Source: Guillardia theta CCMP2712 (lineage: Eukaryota > Cryptophyceae > Pyrenomonadales > Geminigeraceae). From it: a stretch of 64,000 nt of DNA. The DNA lies in the NCBI RefSeq assembly GCF_000315625.1, contig NW_005434649.1, positions 122,001 to 186,000 of the forward strand, given 5' to 3'. Positions 12,201-27,200 of the stretch are shown one piece after another. The notes beneath the pieces are model-generated. The model was given only the letters and a program-made list of their open reading frames with translations, ran no database searches and was not told the origin of the DNA. Numbering within the stretch: the first letter of the stretch is position 1; each line of letters begins with the position of its first letter. Both the position numbers and the translations under genes were made by a program.

Positions 12201-15200
12201 ACGAAGTGGATCTCCGACTCGAGCGTCCTTTGCGAGGGGGGCCCGGTGATCAGCTGTGACACAGTGTCGGGCTACAGTTGCAACCTTCCTCTCAAGGTCA
12301 ACCTGACCATGTACTCTGCTTCGCGCTCCACCAGCGGCTTCTACGAGTACTCAGTTGGATCGCCCTCCCTGATCGGAATCACGACGGATGAAAACTCCCA
12401 GATCCTGCACGAGGCCTACGACCTCCCGTCTGACGTCGTGCTGCTCAAGGCCAACGGTAAGACTACCATCGCCATGGAGTTTGAGCACTGGTGCCTGTGT
12501 CAGAACGAGACCCTCAGGGTACTGCAGTCGTCTGATTGCTCGCCTTACGATGTTTCCTCGCGACAGGTCACTTGTGTCATTGAGCCGTTGGTAGCAGAAG
12601 CTCAGTATGGCTGCCTCCTGCCTATCAACATGACTTTGACCCAGAACAACCAGACGTTTCCTGCAGGACCGATCAAGTCTGTCTATGTTAAAATCCCTAC
12701 AGTCCTGAACATGACACCTTCCATTCTTCCACGGAAGCTTGATGTCAACGTCACCATCACCGGAAGCTGTTTTGGACTGAATGATCTTTCTCCTACAGTT
12801 TCTCTCGGAGCGACTCAGTTCGTAACTACTTGGGTTTCATCATCGTCTATCATCGCCTCCCTCTCGCCCCAGACAGGTATCCCGAGCAAAGACCGCCTCT
12901 CGCTGGGCTTCAAGGGACTCTCTGCAAGCGAAAGTGTCGATGTTCCCTTTAGTTACTTCTCCCCAACAGTTACCAGCTTGTCAAACTCTCGAGGACCAGT
13001 CACCGGCGGCAGTCTTATCTCGATCTATGGTAACGATTTTGCACCAGAAGATGCGAACTACTCGATCCAAGTGGGCAATGTCTCTTGTGTTCTTGTGAAG
13101 TACGAAAGCCCTTCGATCTTAACGTGTCAGATTCCTCCTATGGCTTCGTACCCTCTGACCAAATTGATGCATTTCACCTACAACGAAGTAGCCATCAGCT
13201 CGACATCAGATCTGTCCTTCGCTTACTTTGAGATCTTGTCACTTCGCTTCTGGAAGACGAGCAGCTATCTCTGCGAAGGCGGTTGCTGGTTGTCAATCTA
13301 TGGCGACAAATTCAACGGAGCTCCGATCGATCTTGTGCGAGTTGGAGACTTGACATGCACGGACATCAACGTCATCTCAGCCAACTCCTTGCGATGCTTG
13401 CTTCCAGCCAACCAGCTCGTCTTGGAGGATATCACGGTCCACTACGTCGATCGGAGTGCTGTGCTGCCAATGTCGTACTCCTCCTTGCCTGACTGGAACA
13501 TCCAGCTGGGGATCTGCTCGACCCCTCTTGCCTGGTTCAGCTCCAAGGACTTCCTGATCGAGGAGCAGGCGGTACTTTCCATGACGAGCCGATGGGTCTC
13601 GAGCACCGGCGAGGCGACGGCACCAAACGCGCTGACCGGAGGCTTCAAGTCGAACCCAACGTGCGGGAACGGCGAGGCTTGTGTGGAGGCTCAGGATGGG
13701 TTCATTTGGGATACCTCAGCGTACCTGGGGAGTTTGACTGGGATGATCGTGTTTGACATTGACGGGATATCAGATGACAACGTGACTGTTGCCATGACAT
13801 TTACCAGCCCTCAAAGTCAAAAAATGGAAATCGCGACCTTGAGGATCTCGGGCAACAACCAGATGGTCTTGTCTGCTGCAGATCTTTCATGGAACTTCAA
13901 TGGCCCTTCCTCCTCATTGCTGCTCAGTTTCAGACTTAGTGGCAGTGCTTGCAAAGTTGGTATCAACACACAGATTCAGTCCTTCCCTTGCCCACCTGGC
14001 TTTCCACCTGTAACTTCCCTTCAGTTCTCAATCATTGAGACGACTTGTACGCAGAACTGCAAGCTGAGACTGTACCAAGTCGCGATGTTTGACGTCCTCG
14101 ATGACTATCAACTCAACAAGGTTGTCAAAGCTTTGTCGCTTCAGCATTCTGCGATCGATGAAAGCTCAGCTCAAGCAGGGAACGTTACGTTTGACACAGA
14201 CTCCCTCAATGTGGTGGCAGGGCAACTATTTCAGGTTGCGGGGAGGAGAAGCGGACAGAGCGACGGCTGGTCGCTCGCCTACATCACGTCAAACTTCGCC
14301 GGGGAGATGGTGGTGGTACAAGAGGGCGAGCAGGTACAACCCTGCAACACAACTCGCCTCGAGATCCTTGTTCCCATGATGGGACCGCAATGTCGCGATC
14401 AGTACATCTGCTGGAACTCCTCTGCCTGCCTTGTCAAGTGGCTATTCTTCCCTTGGGACCCTTCGAACCGCTCTCTCTCTCTCCGCGTCTGCGATGCCGG
14501 GAACGGGACCCTCACGCAGAATCACATCACTATCGAGATCTCTCACCTTGACTCTTCCTATGGAGATCAGCTCGGCCCGAACAGCGCTATCGACATCTTT
14601 GTTGAAGATGTGCTCCTTCATATTATGAAAGAGATCTCCATCGTCGGAAACAACATCCTAGTCTTCGGGCAAGAGTTCCTTCAACACGGATATTACACCA
14701 TCTTCTTCACCTACGACTGCCCTTACAACGAGAGCTCAACCATCGCAATCAACATGACTTGGTCCAACTTCAACACACTCCAACTTCCTCTCGCTGAGCT
14801 AACATCCCGCCTTCCTACCTGTTGCTCTGACCGGGCAAGCGTCGAGGTCAAGTTCTCAGATGCGCAATGGAGCCTTGCGTTGGTTCCTTACAAGCCGAGC
14901 TCGAACCAAGGAGGATGCGATTTCTCTCTGGAGTTCTGGAGCGTGACTTCAGTGACGTCGGCGTCTGCAGGAGGTCAAGGGGACAATCTGACAGTGACAG
15001 GTCATGGGTTCTCCTCCTCCTCGTCTTACAGCTGCCTGTGGTTTACTGATTCCTCCAACCAAGAGACTTCAGCTCGAACGCTGTCGTCGTCTGCCCTCGA
15101 ATGCGGCATCCCTCCCTGGACTCACACACTGGACGTCAACTTGGAAGTTCAGGTGCGAGATGATTGTAATCGAACAAGAAATCTCACGAGGTACACGCGC

Positions 15201-18200
15201 AACATGTCCACAAGTACCCCAGACTTGTGCTCCATCGACTACCAGCCATTCGTGTTTCACTTCAGGAGGAGCATTGCTGCGTTTTCTCCTCTTAGCGTCG
15301 CTGCCACTGGAGCCTCACTCATGACATTCCACGGCGAAGGTTTCTTGGCTTGTCAAACAGAGATGTTCTGTGTTTTTGAGGGACTGGGCACAACGCACGT
15401 CAAACTTAGGCAGCCTTCTCAATCTTTCAACGACACCTGGTTGACATGTCTGAGCCCCTTCTGGCCGTACGACATGAACACTGCCAACGTGTCGCTGGAG
15501 TGCGGGTCAAACGTTGAGTTCACGATCCTCCCTGACGCATCGTCGGTCAACTTCATCACGTTTCTGCCTTGCACCCTGACCTCGCTGTCTCCGACCAAGG
15601 ACTTGGCGACTACGGGAGGTGCTGTCGTTGATATCACAGGGTCCAACTTCGGGGTCAACGCTTCCAACTTCGAGTCGGACGTGTCAAAACGTTTTGTGAT
15701 CGGCAAGACTTCTTGCTCGAGGCTGGAGTGGATCGCAGATTCGTCTATACGTTGCGTGACCTCCCCCGGTCAGAGCATGATGGGCCCGCTCAGTGTCGAG
15801 CTCAATCTAGCAAACCGGACATGTTTGAACGAGGAGATCAGTCTTCTGTACAGTCTTCCTCACATCGACTCTCTCAACCTAACGAAAGTTTACGAGTTGT
15901 CGAGTCCTTCGGAGAGCTCAACAAAGATGCTGCAGGTGTTCGGACATGGCTTCGGTCCCAGCCTGGACTATCCTAGTGCGATCGTCACCGGAAACGAGAG
16001 CTGCATTCCTTCCTACTACTTTAGCGACTCGCACATCATGTGCAACATAACAGGAAGGTTGTTCTGTGACCTGGTGACCTCCGACGCATCGTTCAACTTT
16101 CATCTCACTCTGGGAAACATCAGCCTTGACTTCGCCCAAAGATTTGAGGCCATGAACATGGAAAGCGTCATACCTCAAACGGTGTCGACCTCAGGTCAAC
16201 AAGTAACAGTCAATGGAAATTTCTTCATAGACGGGCAGTACGAGTTGAAGATAGGGTCCTCCTCGTGTGCCTCCGTAAATTGGCAGAGTGACTCCTCCGT
16301 CAGTTGCGTTGCTCCTCCTGGGACGGGATCAGTTGCCCTGTCCGTCAAGCTTACAGACTGCGATCTGACACTCAACAGTCTTGACTTTGCCTACCTGAAC
16401 GCAGGTGTTACTTCCATCACTCCTGCTGTGCTGGCTCTGCGAACAACCTCAGTCACACTCTATGGGCAAAACTTTGGCGTGTCCAACACATTGCATGCTG
16501 TCTCTATCTCAGGGCAGGAGTGTCAGAATGTTTCTTGGATATCGGATACAAGCATTTCTTGCATTATCTCTTTATCAAGCCTCTCAGGTGAGGGCATAAA
16601 GGTCGACAACATCACAATGCCAAACGTTCCGTTCCGGGTTCTTGACAACCCAGTCGTGACTGATATTGTTCCAAGCACGATCAAGACTTTCAATGGTAGC
16701 GCACAGATCAACTTCGCTGTTATCGATGGCTATCTCAGAAATCATTCCTTCTCCATCAGGATGGGTCAGACCACAAGTGAATACACGGAGTGGTCGAGTG
16801 ATATGTCATTGAAGGTTCTTGTTCCTCCTGGAACAGGAGCAGAGTTGCAAGATGTGAGTTTGACGTTGAACAACATCTCCTACACTTTCTCCTCTCTCTG
16901 GAGGTATGCTTCTCCAGCAGTCACTGCCGTCGAGGTCAACCGCACTCTCAATGTCATCGAAGTTCAGGGAGAAAACTTCGGAGCGTACGAAACCTCTTCG
17001 TTGGCCTTTGTCGGAGTTACCGCATGCTCCTCCACTGTTTGGACCTCAGACTCGATCCTCCACTGCTCAGTCGCGTCAGGAGCAGGTCGAAATCTCCCAG
17101 TGTCGGTCATCGACTCTGGAGCAAGCGGGAGTAAGGAGGACGCCTATGACTACCCCACCCCCGTCATACAGGAGGTCTCCACAGCGCGAGGGACGTCGAC
17201 TGAGGGCTTCGCTTACCTCCCGTCAGGTGGTCGAGCTCTGGTGTCGATCGTCGGAGCGCAGTTTCCTCAAGCTTATGAGAACTTGAAGGTCAAGATCGGA
17301 GGGCAGGAATGTCAACAGGTCGACCGAGTATCTGAAAGTGTTGTCATCGGCGACTGCTTCATCGACCGGTTTGACGTCTCTTACCTCAACCTCTCAGTCA
17401 CTTCGAGCTCCGGTGTCCATCTCCAGGAGAGCAACCCCATCACTCTTGGCGTGTCTTCTCCTACCTGTGAGTCCATCAAGACTGACATGCAGAGCGCCGG
17501 GCTCATTGCTGCCCCTGGCAAGTATCTCCTCGACCCCAACTTCGGCTCCAGCAGCGATGCCGTGGCTTCCTATTGCTCCATGGGCTTCGGCCCAGCATCA
17601 TCCCAGCAGGAGATGAAACCTCCGAACCTGCTGGGAATCTCCGGGTCGCCATGGCTCTGGTTGGACCCGAACTTGGATGACTCAATGGAGCTTGTCTGCT
17701 CTCCAGACTTCAGCTCGGCATGGAACACGTCTACCTTCTTCGTCTCTCATGCTGCATGCTCGACCGTCACCAAGTTCGCGTCTCGCAGCCTCGATGCCTC
17801 GCAGGATCTCACAGTCACGTTCACCAACGAGGGAAACTCGTCCTCAGTGCCTGACCGCCGGTTTCTGCGCAACGGAACAGTTCGCAGCTACATCTCCTTC
17901 AATGGCGCGTCCTACTTGAGTACTGACTCCATCATCCAAGATCCCCCGACCGTCACCATCTTCTTGACTGCTAGGATCGGGACGCTGCAAGCAGGATGGT
18001 TGATCAGCAACAACGATCTCTACGCGTCAATTCCTCGCGGCCTTGGGATCAAGTTCAACGAGGCAGGAAACGTCATGGTTGAGATTGGTTACAAGACCAT
18101 GTGCGTGTCGACAGCAAGTCTGACGGTGAATGTCTTCCACGTCTTCACCCTGCATTCCAACGGCACTGACTTCATTCTCCGTCTTGACGATCAGAACCAG

Positions 18201-21200
18201 TGCAGCTTCGCTCTCACTGCTCAGATCCGCAGCTTGCTGGTGGCAGATGCTCGGTTGGTCATCGGCAAGAGAGCAACGTTGCCCGATCAGGAGCCTTACC
18301 TGGAGGGGGACGTTGGTGATGTGATTATCGTCAACGACATCACAACGAATGAGATGTTGTCAGTTGAGAGGTACTTGTGTCTCAAATGGTCCGGGAACTG
18401 CGACAACAGCGGGAGCTGGGGCGAGGTCAATACCAGCGACCCAGTCTTGCGGGATGAGAACGTGGTCTTTCAGGTTGAAAGGACGATCTCATCTGATGGA
18501 TACTTGAAGGCTGACCTTGTATGCTCTATCACTGCCGGAGACACTTTGGATCCTTGTTATCGAACAACCTTGGTACCGGAACTCAGAGGAAGCGATGTCT
18601 GGAAGCACGGCGAAACCAGCTCGAAGAACATTACCCTGAATTACGGAGGAAAGATTTACGGGAGTTACAACATGCTGCTCGCCTGCTGTATGAACTTATC
18701 CAGCAACTTTTATCAGATTCCTGCCAGGTGTTGGAACACCTCTTTTCAAGGTAGAAATGATGCGACCGGACTGCCCCGATGGTTTTCTCTCTACCCAAAG
18801 ACAGCTTTTACTCGAGGAGGGGGCAACATCACCATCGTGGGTCAGAACTTTCATCAGTCTGCCCTCTATGAATGCACTTGGACTTTGACGAATTTCCTGG
18901 ATGTTCTCTCTCTCGAAACTTCTATCACTGTCGCCGCGACTTTTCATTCAAGCTCTGCCCTGATCTGTGACATTCCCGAGTGGAAGTCAAACTTGCTCAC
19001 GACCAGGATCACTCTTCACGAGAACGGCATCCTGGTCCCAGGGAACGGAACGTGCAAGTTTGACTTTGTAAGGCCTTACGTGAACAATGTGGTACCGCTG
19101 ACTACGAGCGTGAGCTTGGGGGGCTCAGTCATCACAGTGTATGGAGAGGGATTCGGCTACTCGGACTCAACCCCTTGTATCTCACTTGATAACAAGCAAG
19201 CTGAATACACCATGTGGAAGTCCGACACTGTGATCGAAGCAGGGATCTCTGCTGGAGCAGGGAGGAAGCAAATCTGTATTCAGATCGGATCTGTCGTAGG
19301 TTGCGCGGTTCGATTGGAAGTTTCCTTCAGCAGTGCCTCGAACGACAATGATGTAAGGTTCAACAACCTCTTGAATCTGCTTCAGGTCTCTTCGAGTGGA
19401 GTGCTGGGGCTCACAAGCTCAAGAAGGCTTCTCAGCTCCTTTCAGACGTTCTCGGCTTTTGTCGTCGTCGGCTCGTTCCAAGAAGTGAACTCTTTTCAGG
19501 CACTAGTAAGTAACTTGTCGACTGCCAATCAGTCTCTTTTCAGCATCCAGGCGGTGAAAGTGGGATTCGCATATGCGGCCCCGGACATTCTGAACGCATC
19601 CCTTGCCGATTGTTCGCTCCTCCTCTTCGGAAAGAATTTCGGTTTCACTGACTTTTCTCCCATCATACGAGCTGGAGGACAGGAATGTACCAGTAGCACT
19701 TGGTTGTCGGACACGTCAGCAAAATGTCAGACGATACCTCTGTTCGGAGAGCAGACTGTCGAGATAGAAGTTGAATCTCAGGTCTCGAACAACTTCCACT
19801 TTCAGTTTCCCATCCCCAAAGACTTCGCCTTGCACGACGTGCACTGTCAAGTGCTCTGTGAAGACTATCTCACCATCGAAGGAGACGAATTTTCATTCTG
19901 CAACGAGACGAAACCGCAGGTTGTGATTGGGAGCACTGGATGTCAGCCAGTCCAGTGGATGTCAGACTCGTCGATTCGCTGTGGGATCCAGCATGGCGAT
20001 CAGGACAACCTGGATGTTGTCTTGGACTTCAGCCTCGGTCTCAACGAGACGTCCAAACAAACCATCGCGGCCAAGTTCTCGTACGACCTTCCTGTTGTGT
20101 CAGGTGTGAATCCTTCGTCCGGTTCCCCCAACTCTGACACCAACGTGACAATCTTGGGGAAGAACTTCGGCCTAGCAGTGAATGTCAACGACAACTTTCT
20201 TTTCAAGATCGATGACTACATGTGCGAATCTCAGAAGTTTGTCTCGGACAGCAGCATGACTTGCACAATGAGACCCCAACGTTCCAACCCTCAGTACCCT
20301 TACCTCACCGTCAATGGCAGGACCGCGACATTCGAACAGAACGCAACTCTGTTCTCCTATGAGGCCCCGTCAGTTTCACCCCTCAACAAGACCATCACCA
20401 AGGGCGAGACCATCACGATCTCAGGTAGTGGCTTCGGAACCTCTCTCCCGGCAGACTTCCGCGTCTTCGTGGGCAAGACAATCTGTCAAAATAGCGACTG
20501 GGTCTCCGACACGTCAGCTCTCTGCAACGTCCCAGCAGGCGCAGGAAGCGTCAACCTTCATGTAGTTAGATGGAGTGCGGACGGTGAATCTCAGCCGGTG
20601 GAGTACTCCTCGCTCTCAGTGTCGGCCATCGTCCCCAGCGGCGGCCCAGCTGCGGGTCAGATCCCCATCACACTGCTGGGACATGGGTTCGGTCCATCAC
20701 CGGACGAGGATTCGTACTTGACCTCTAAGGACGCAAGTTGGCAGGGCAAGTGCCTGAACTGGACGTCTGACACGTCTTTAGTCTGTATTTTGCCACCTCT
20801 TACCTCTTCCCCTCAGTCCCACACCATCAAAGTAGCCGGATCGAGTGCTCCTGTTGGTGAATCGCTCTTCTCTTACGACTACCCCTTGATAGATTCAGTG
20901 GCCCCAACCATCTTGCCTCCGACTGGTTTTCCTTACTTCACAATCACAGGGAAGAACTTTGGAATTTATCGTTCCCTGTCAAGGTTCTCTAACATCGGCG
21001 GAACGGCTTGCCTGGTGCCAGGGCTGACCATCCCGGGCCTTGGATACGTCTCTGACACCATGCTTATATGTGGCGTGCAGCCAGGGACAGGAGGAAACAC
21101 ACCGCTGGAGGTGAAGATCGAAGGAAGGTCTTCTTTCTACCCTAATGCTTTCATCCTTGCGCCCGAGCCAAAAGTGAGAGGTTCGTACCAGAATGATATA

Positions 21201-24200
21201 TACCCGCAGCAGATTGGTGGCGACCTTACCGTCTATGGGAACTTCACCGTGTTGGACGTCAGCAGCGGTCAGTTCTACAAGCCTCCCATCTCGATCTACG
21301 TGGGCAAGTCAGTATGTGTCGACACCTTCTGGTTGAACGATTGGTCACTACGATGTCGAGTGGTTCCGGGGGTGGGGCGAGGGCTTGACATCTCAGTGCG
21401 GATCTATCAAGCGTTTGACACGTTGAGAGAAGCGTTCAGTTACCTCTCACCTCCAACCATCTCCGACGTAGAGCCCAGCACGACGGTGGTATCGGGGGGT
21501 GACCTGCTCACGGTGTTCGGAGTTGACTTCCAGGTGAAAGACTTCAGTCCGACAGCATATGTGGGTGAAACCAAGTGCGCCTTCTCCATGTGGGTCTCTG
21601 ACAGCACGGTCTACTGCTCTGCCCCCGAGGCTCAGCTTCAGGACAATGTGCCAGTGAGCATCCTAGTCAGAGGGCAGATAGGAGAATACCTGCCCGGAGT
21701 CAAGTACAGCGGCTTTGGGCTGAAGGACCATCTTGGCATTTCATATCCCATTCCCATCCTTTGGATGGACGCAAGCCTGACTTCCTTCTTTGAGGTAGAC
21801 AGCGTCTTGTCTGATATCAACTATGTGAAGACTTGGAAGCCCCGAATATCACCTCCCCAGACGTCGGGAGGAAAAGAGTTCTACTTCTCTCAGCCTGAGA
21901 GGCCGAAAAGGCCTCATCTCACCAACGGATTCGTGCGATTCGACGGAATGGATGACTCTCTCGTAGCTAGTCAAATTCTTCTACGACCGAAACCCGAGCT
22001 GACCCTGTTCCTGGTCGTCCGCCCTGTCCTCAGTTACTCAGGCGCTTACGGGAAGTGTATCGCCCGGCCGGTGATCTGGGTTTCCGACGACGGCAAGAAG
22101 TTGTACGTGCAGTCTAAGAACGACTCTGCTCTTGAATATCCATCTTCATCAAATCTCAATCCAAACTTCTACATCGAAAAACCCGATGACTTCACGATCG
22201 TGTCATCCTACGTCAAGTTGGTCTACCTTCCTCGTGACGTTGACCTTCCTGGAAGGTATGAGTTGACCGCTCCGCCGGGTGTCACCTACCCTCGTGACGC
22301 GGGCTTGTACTTTGCTGTTCCTTCCATCGGAGTTCCGAGATGTTCCCCGGGCTGGATCTTGAGTGATAACAGTCTGTCCGGAGAGGGATTGGGTGTTTAC
22401 ATAGATGAGGACAAGTACGTCCGGCCGGTCGTCGGTTTGGACGCATTTGCAAGGTCTGATAAGCCGATTGAAGGAGGGTGGAGGATTTTGACCATGACTG
22501 TAAGAAAGCACGGAGACGACAATGACCTGTACCGTTTATATGTGGACGATGATGTCAACGGTGGGTTCGAAATGAGTGCTGTCAACGGCATCCCGGATGT
22601 CTTGAGCCCAACAAGTCTGATGTCATTGGGCGCGAGGAGTTTAGGCCTTCCAACCCCGAATGACGGAAACTTTCACGGTGATATCGGAGAGATCGTCATG
22701 TTCGACGAGCTTCTTGACGAGGCCACGATGACTCTTGTCTACCGTGCTCTGTGCGGGAAGTGGGACATGTCTTGTACCCCAACTATCAGAGGAGGCGCTT
22801 TCACCTTCTCGTGGAACAACTTGCCTGGTCTCAACCTCCTTCAGAGTGTGCCCGAGTTTCCAGTCGCAGAAATCTCGAGATCGAACGGCAGTGACGGTTT
22901 CGTGCGAATCAAGTACGCGGCAAGATACTACAACGGGACTGAAAACCTGACTCTCGCTGGAGCTGATGGGACTTTAGACTGGGCGCATGGTGACAACAGC
23001 TCGAGGTACATCGGGCCTTTCAAGCTGATCACAGGCAGGAACATAGTGGAGGAAGGCAAGGACATAGATCTATCGATCACCCTTGAGAAGGTCTCCTCCG
23101 ATTTCCCTGTGAGCGGCGGAGAATTTCCCTTCACCCTGATCAACGACTTTCCGACACTTCAAGAGCTCGACCCCAGCACAGGCCCAACTCATGGAGGGGC
23201 GAGACTAACCCTCATCGGATCCAAGTTTGGAAGAACAGACGCGCAAGGCTTCCTTGAGCCAGCGATCGCTCCATACCGGACTGAGGTCTTCATAGGGAAC
23301 TCGAGGTGCCCTGTGACAAGTTGGATATCAGAGTCGAGCATCGTAGTGCAGACGTCCCAAGGAGGACACGATTGGGAGTCAACACAGCTCATGATCCGAA
23401 TATCGTCTCCTTGCCCCTCGTACATGACGCAGGTCATGTGTGATAAACATTTGATTGGTCAGAAGACCTGGTACCTGTATGCTGAACCCCAAGTGACTTC
23501 AGTGAAGCCGAAAGACGATATCTCACCCTATGGCGACAGAATCCTGACGGTCTTCGGCGAGAACTTTGGATATTCTGATTCAAACGTGATCGTCTCTATC
23601 GGAGAAACAAAGTGTTCACGCAATATTTGGATATCTGACACGACTATCCAGGCTGACATCCCTAGCGGCAGTGGAGCAGGAAAGTCAGTTTCCATCGATT
23701 TCTCTGGTGACACTACGAAAGCAACACTTGACGCCGCTTTCAGTTTCAACCCTCTAGCTGAGATCGTCGATCTCAGCGTCTACAACGGTCCTAACGCTGG
23801 ATCCAACCTGCTGGTGCTGGGCAACAACATGGGAATGCATGACTTCACACCCATCGTCAGAATCGGCTACACATCTTGTCAATCTTCGCAGTGGCTGTCG
23901 CAGACGTCGGTTGCTTGTCACGTTGCACGTGGGCACGGCAGAGAGTTGTCGGTCAGCCTTTACAGCGATGTCATCGAATCTTCTACCTTGTCAAGAACTT
24001 ACTCTTATGACACGATCAAAGTCACAAACCTTTACCGTACAAATGGGCCCCTGGTGCAATCCTTCATCACCTTGCAATCACTTGAATTCAGTTTCCCCAT
24101 CAACGACTTCTCTCCTCCTGAGAACTCAACAAACAATCTTGTCGTGACGGAATGGATTAGTTCCACTTCCATCAAGGTCAGGCTAGAAAGCTCCTTCGCC

Positions 24201-27200
24201 TCAAACCTCGACCTTGTGGTGGAAGGTACTCAAAGAGAAGTGAGCATCCCCAAGGATATCTTTACCTTTGACAACCCCTCCATAGAGGCAATACTACCCT
24301 CCTTCGGTCCTACCAGTGGTAACTTTAATGTGACGATTCTCGGAGTGAACTTCGGTACATCTGAGCATTCGATCGCAACAATCACTATCGGGCAAACGCA
24401 CTGCATTGATTCTTCTTGGATCAGCGACACTACTCTCATCGGCGTTGTTCCTCCAGGAAGTGGAGTGGGCAGGAAAGCATACATCACGCGATCCGGCTCA
24501 CAATCAGTGGAAACGATCGAGTTCACATACCTCGCACCTTCTCTGACGAATCTTGTTCCATCGAACGCCCCTCCAAGCGCTTCGAACCAGTTCCTTTCCA
24601 TCTTTGGTGCGAATCTTGGAACCTTAGCTTCCCCGAGGCAGATTGTTGTCGGCGACTCTTCTTGTGCTTCGATAACTTTCAAGTCCGAGTCAAGCTTGAG
24701 TTGCAGACTTGCCCCGGGTACGGGCGCAATGAAGTATGTGGCAGTCTCTGTAGATGATCAGAACGCAAGCTCCCTCTTCCTGTCTTACGATGCTCCTCAC
24801 TTGACCTCGTTGAGCCATGGCAAGGGGCCGGACACAGGAGACTTCTCTTTCTCCGTGTACGGGTCAAATTTCGGCACAGAGGGTCAGGTGCCTCGTCAAG
24901 TCACGATAGGGCCGAGTCAATGTCAATCGATCTCATGGTTCTCTGACTCCTCCATCAGATGCAGAGCTCAGCGAGGAGACGTAGCGGTGTGGTCGGTCAA
25001 CGTGATGGTTGACCAACAGCAGTCGAGCGGAGCACTGAGTGTTGAGTTCTTCAAGACACCAGTGGTAACGTCATTGCAACAGGCCAGTAAGAACATCTCT
25101 GATTGCTCCGAACGATCGGTAACAATCCTCGGCCGCAACTTTGCAACTTCGGTGTCTGATTACGATGTCCGACTCGGCAAATCTTCTTGTTCTTCACTGC
25201 TCTGGCAATCAGAAAGCTCAATCACGTGCACTTCCTCAAAAGGCGTTGGGGTGAGCAACGATCTTTCTTTCAAGTACCTCAACAGCGTCTCCACTCTCTC
25301 GAACGCCTTTACCTACTGTCTGCCTGCCATCACCGACGTCGTCTTGCCTCTGGTGCCAGATGGCCAGTTCACGGTGGTTGGCAGCAACTTCAATGACAGA
25401 ACCTTTCAACTTCGTCTCGGTGACACTCAATGTCAATCGGTCGGCTGGATCTCCAACACCGCGATCACTTGCATCCCAGCGCCGATGGGCACACAGAACA
25501 TCTCGATCAGCATAGACGTTGACGGAGCTCATGTTGCCTCCTCGTTCAGTGTCTCATACCAGCTGCCCTGTATCACCGGTATCTCTCCTCAGATTCCTGT
25601 CCCCACTGCAGGAAGCAAGACATACACAATATCCGGAACTCACTTCTCCTCTAGCCAGCTCGCCAACATCGACGTGAGAGTAGGAAACAGCTTGTGCTCC
25701 TCACTCTCCTTCATATCGCAAACTTCAATCCGCTGCAGGGCGCCAGCAGGGACTGGAATCGACCAGGTTGTGTCTGTCTATGTCGATGGCGACTCTCCTC
25801 CCACTCCCGAGTCTTGCACGCACGTGTCGCTTACCTATGCTTCACCAGTGATAACTACCGCCTACCCGCCTGTGGGATACAGCGATGGGAGTTCGCTAGT
25901 CACTGCTTACGGGAGAAACTTTGGTGTCGGACAGGCTGCAACAGACACGGTACAAATGAAAGTAGGAGACACGCCTTGCTCAACAACGGAGTGGATTTCT
26001 GACAGCGTGATTGTCTGCCAAACACCTCCTGGCGTGCTGTCAGGACTGCCGGTGAAGGTGGAGGTATCTGGACAGCACAACTCCCTCACCACTTCATTCA
26101 CGTATTCGTCACCTTCTTGCAAATGGATCTTCGACTTTGAGCAGACTCAGATGTCCAACTACTACTTCGTCTACTCGAAGGGCAACCTTGGCAGAAGCAA
26201 ATCCATTTGGTGTGACACTTATCAATTTTCCAATGTCTCTCAACATCGACTGGGCCTATACAGTGCTGGGTTGTTGTTCTGGCTCGATGCGAGCAATGTG
26301 TACTTCTTTGAGTTCATGAACGCAGCCATGGAGTCGGTGAAACAGGTTGACTCGTGGAACTCTGCTGTCAACCAAATCAAGTTCCGAGCGGACCAACATG
26401 AGCAGAGCTCTCCCCTCTACGACAAGAGCTCGGGCATGGTTCTCTTCGACGGAATCGACAACGCGCTAGTCTCCAGCGTCACTCGCACAGCTACAGAGTT
26501 TGTCCTCATCGTTGCCTTCATGCCTGACTGGCGCACTCTGTCCACTGGCCTCTGCCCTTCGGGCTCTAGAGGGCGGGGGGACACCAGCATGCCTTGTTCA
26601 GCTGGCTGGGTCTTGAGCGATACCGACCTCAAGGAGCCGACCCGCCCCCGCGGCGTTGGACTATACGTGGATGCAGATAGATACCTGCAGGTGACCATAG
26701 GCAACATCACCGGGTTGTACCTCAAAGAGCCTCTGCTGAGCCATGACGTGAGCGTGCTGACGTTAGAGGTGAGGGGATCGAGCATTCGAGCCTGGCTGAA
26801 CGGAAACCCTGAACCTTCTCTCGACTATGTCAGAGTACCAGGAGACGCTACTGCCCTGGCCGGACAAATCAACCTGACGCTGGGGGCACGGGGAACGCAT
26901 TATGCGTCAGCAGGGGTTGGTGGGCTGTTGGATCAAGACCACTATAGGGGATACATCAGTGAAGTTCTCCTCGTCGAGAGCTTCGTGTCTCAAGAGGAGC
27001 GAAGGCGAGTAGAAAGGTCGGTCATCGCTAGGTGGCAGCCAGCTAGCAACAGCTTCGGCGGCATCATCCAAGTGACTTGCGCGCAAGAGGTGCGGGAGGG
27101 CTCCAACGTCGTCATCACTTTTGCCAGGCTGGTGGGATCCGACGGGCCCGTGCGAGTTGGTTTTGAGATTTCAACCCCAGGGTACACGAACCAGTTTGAA

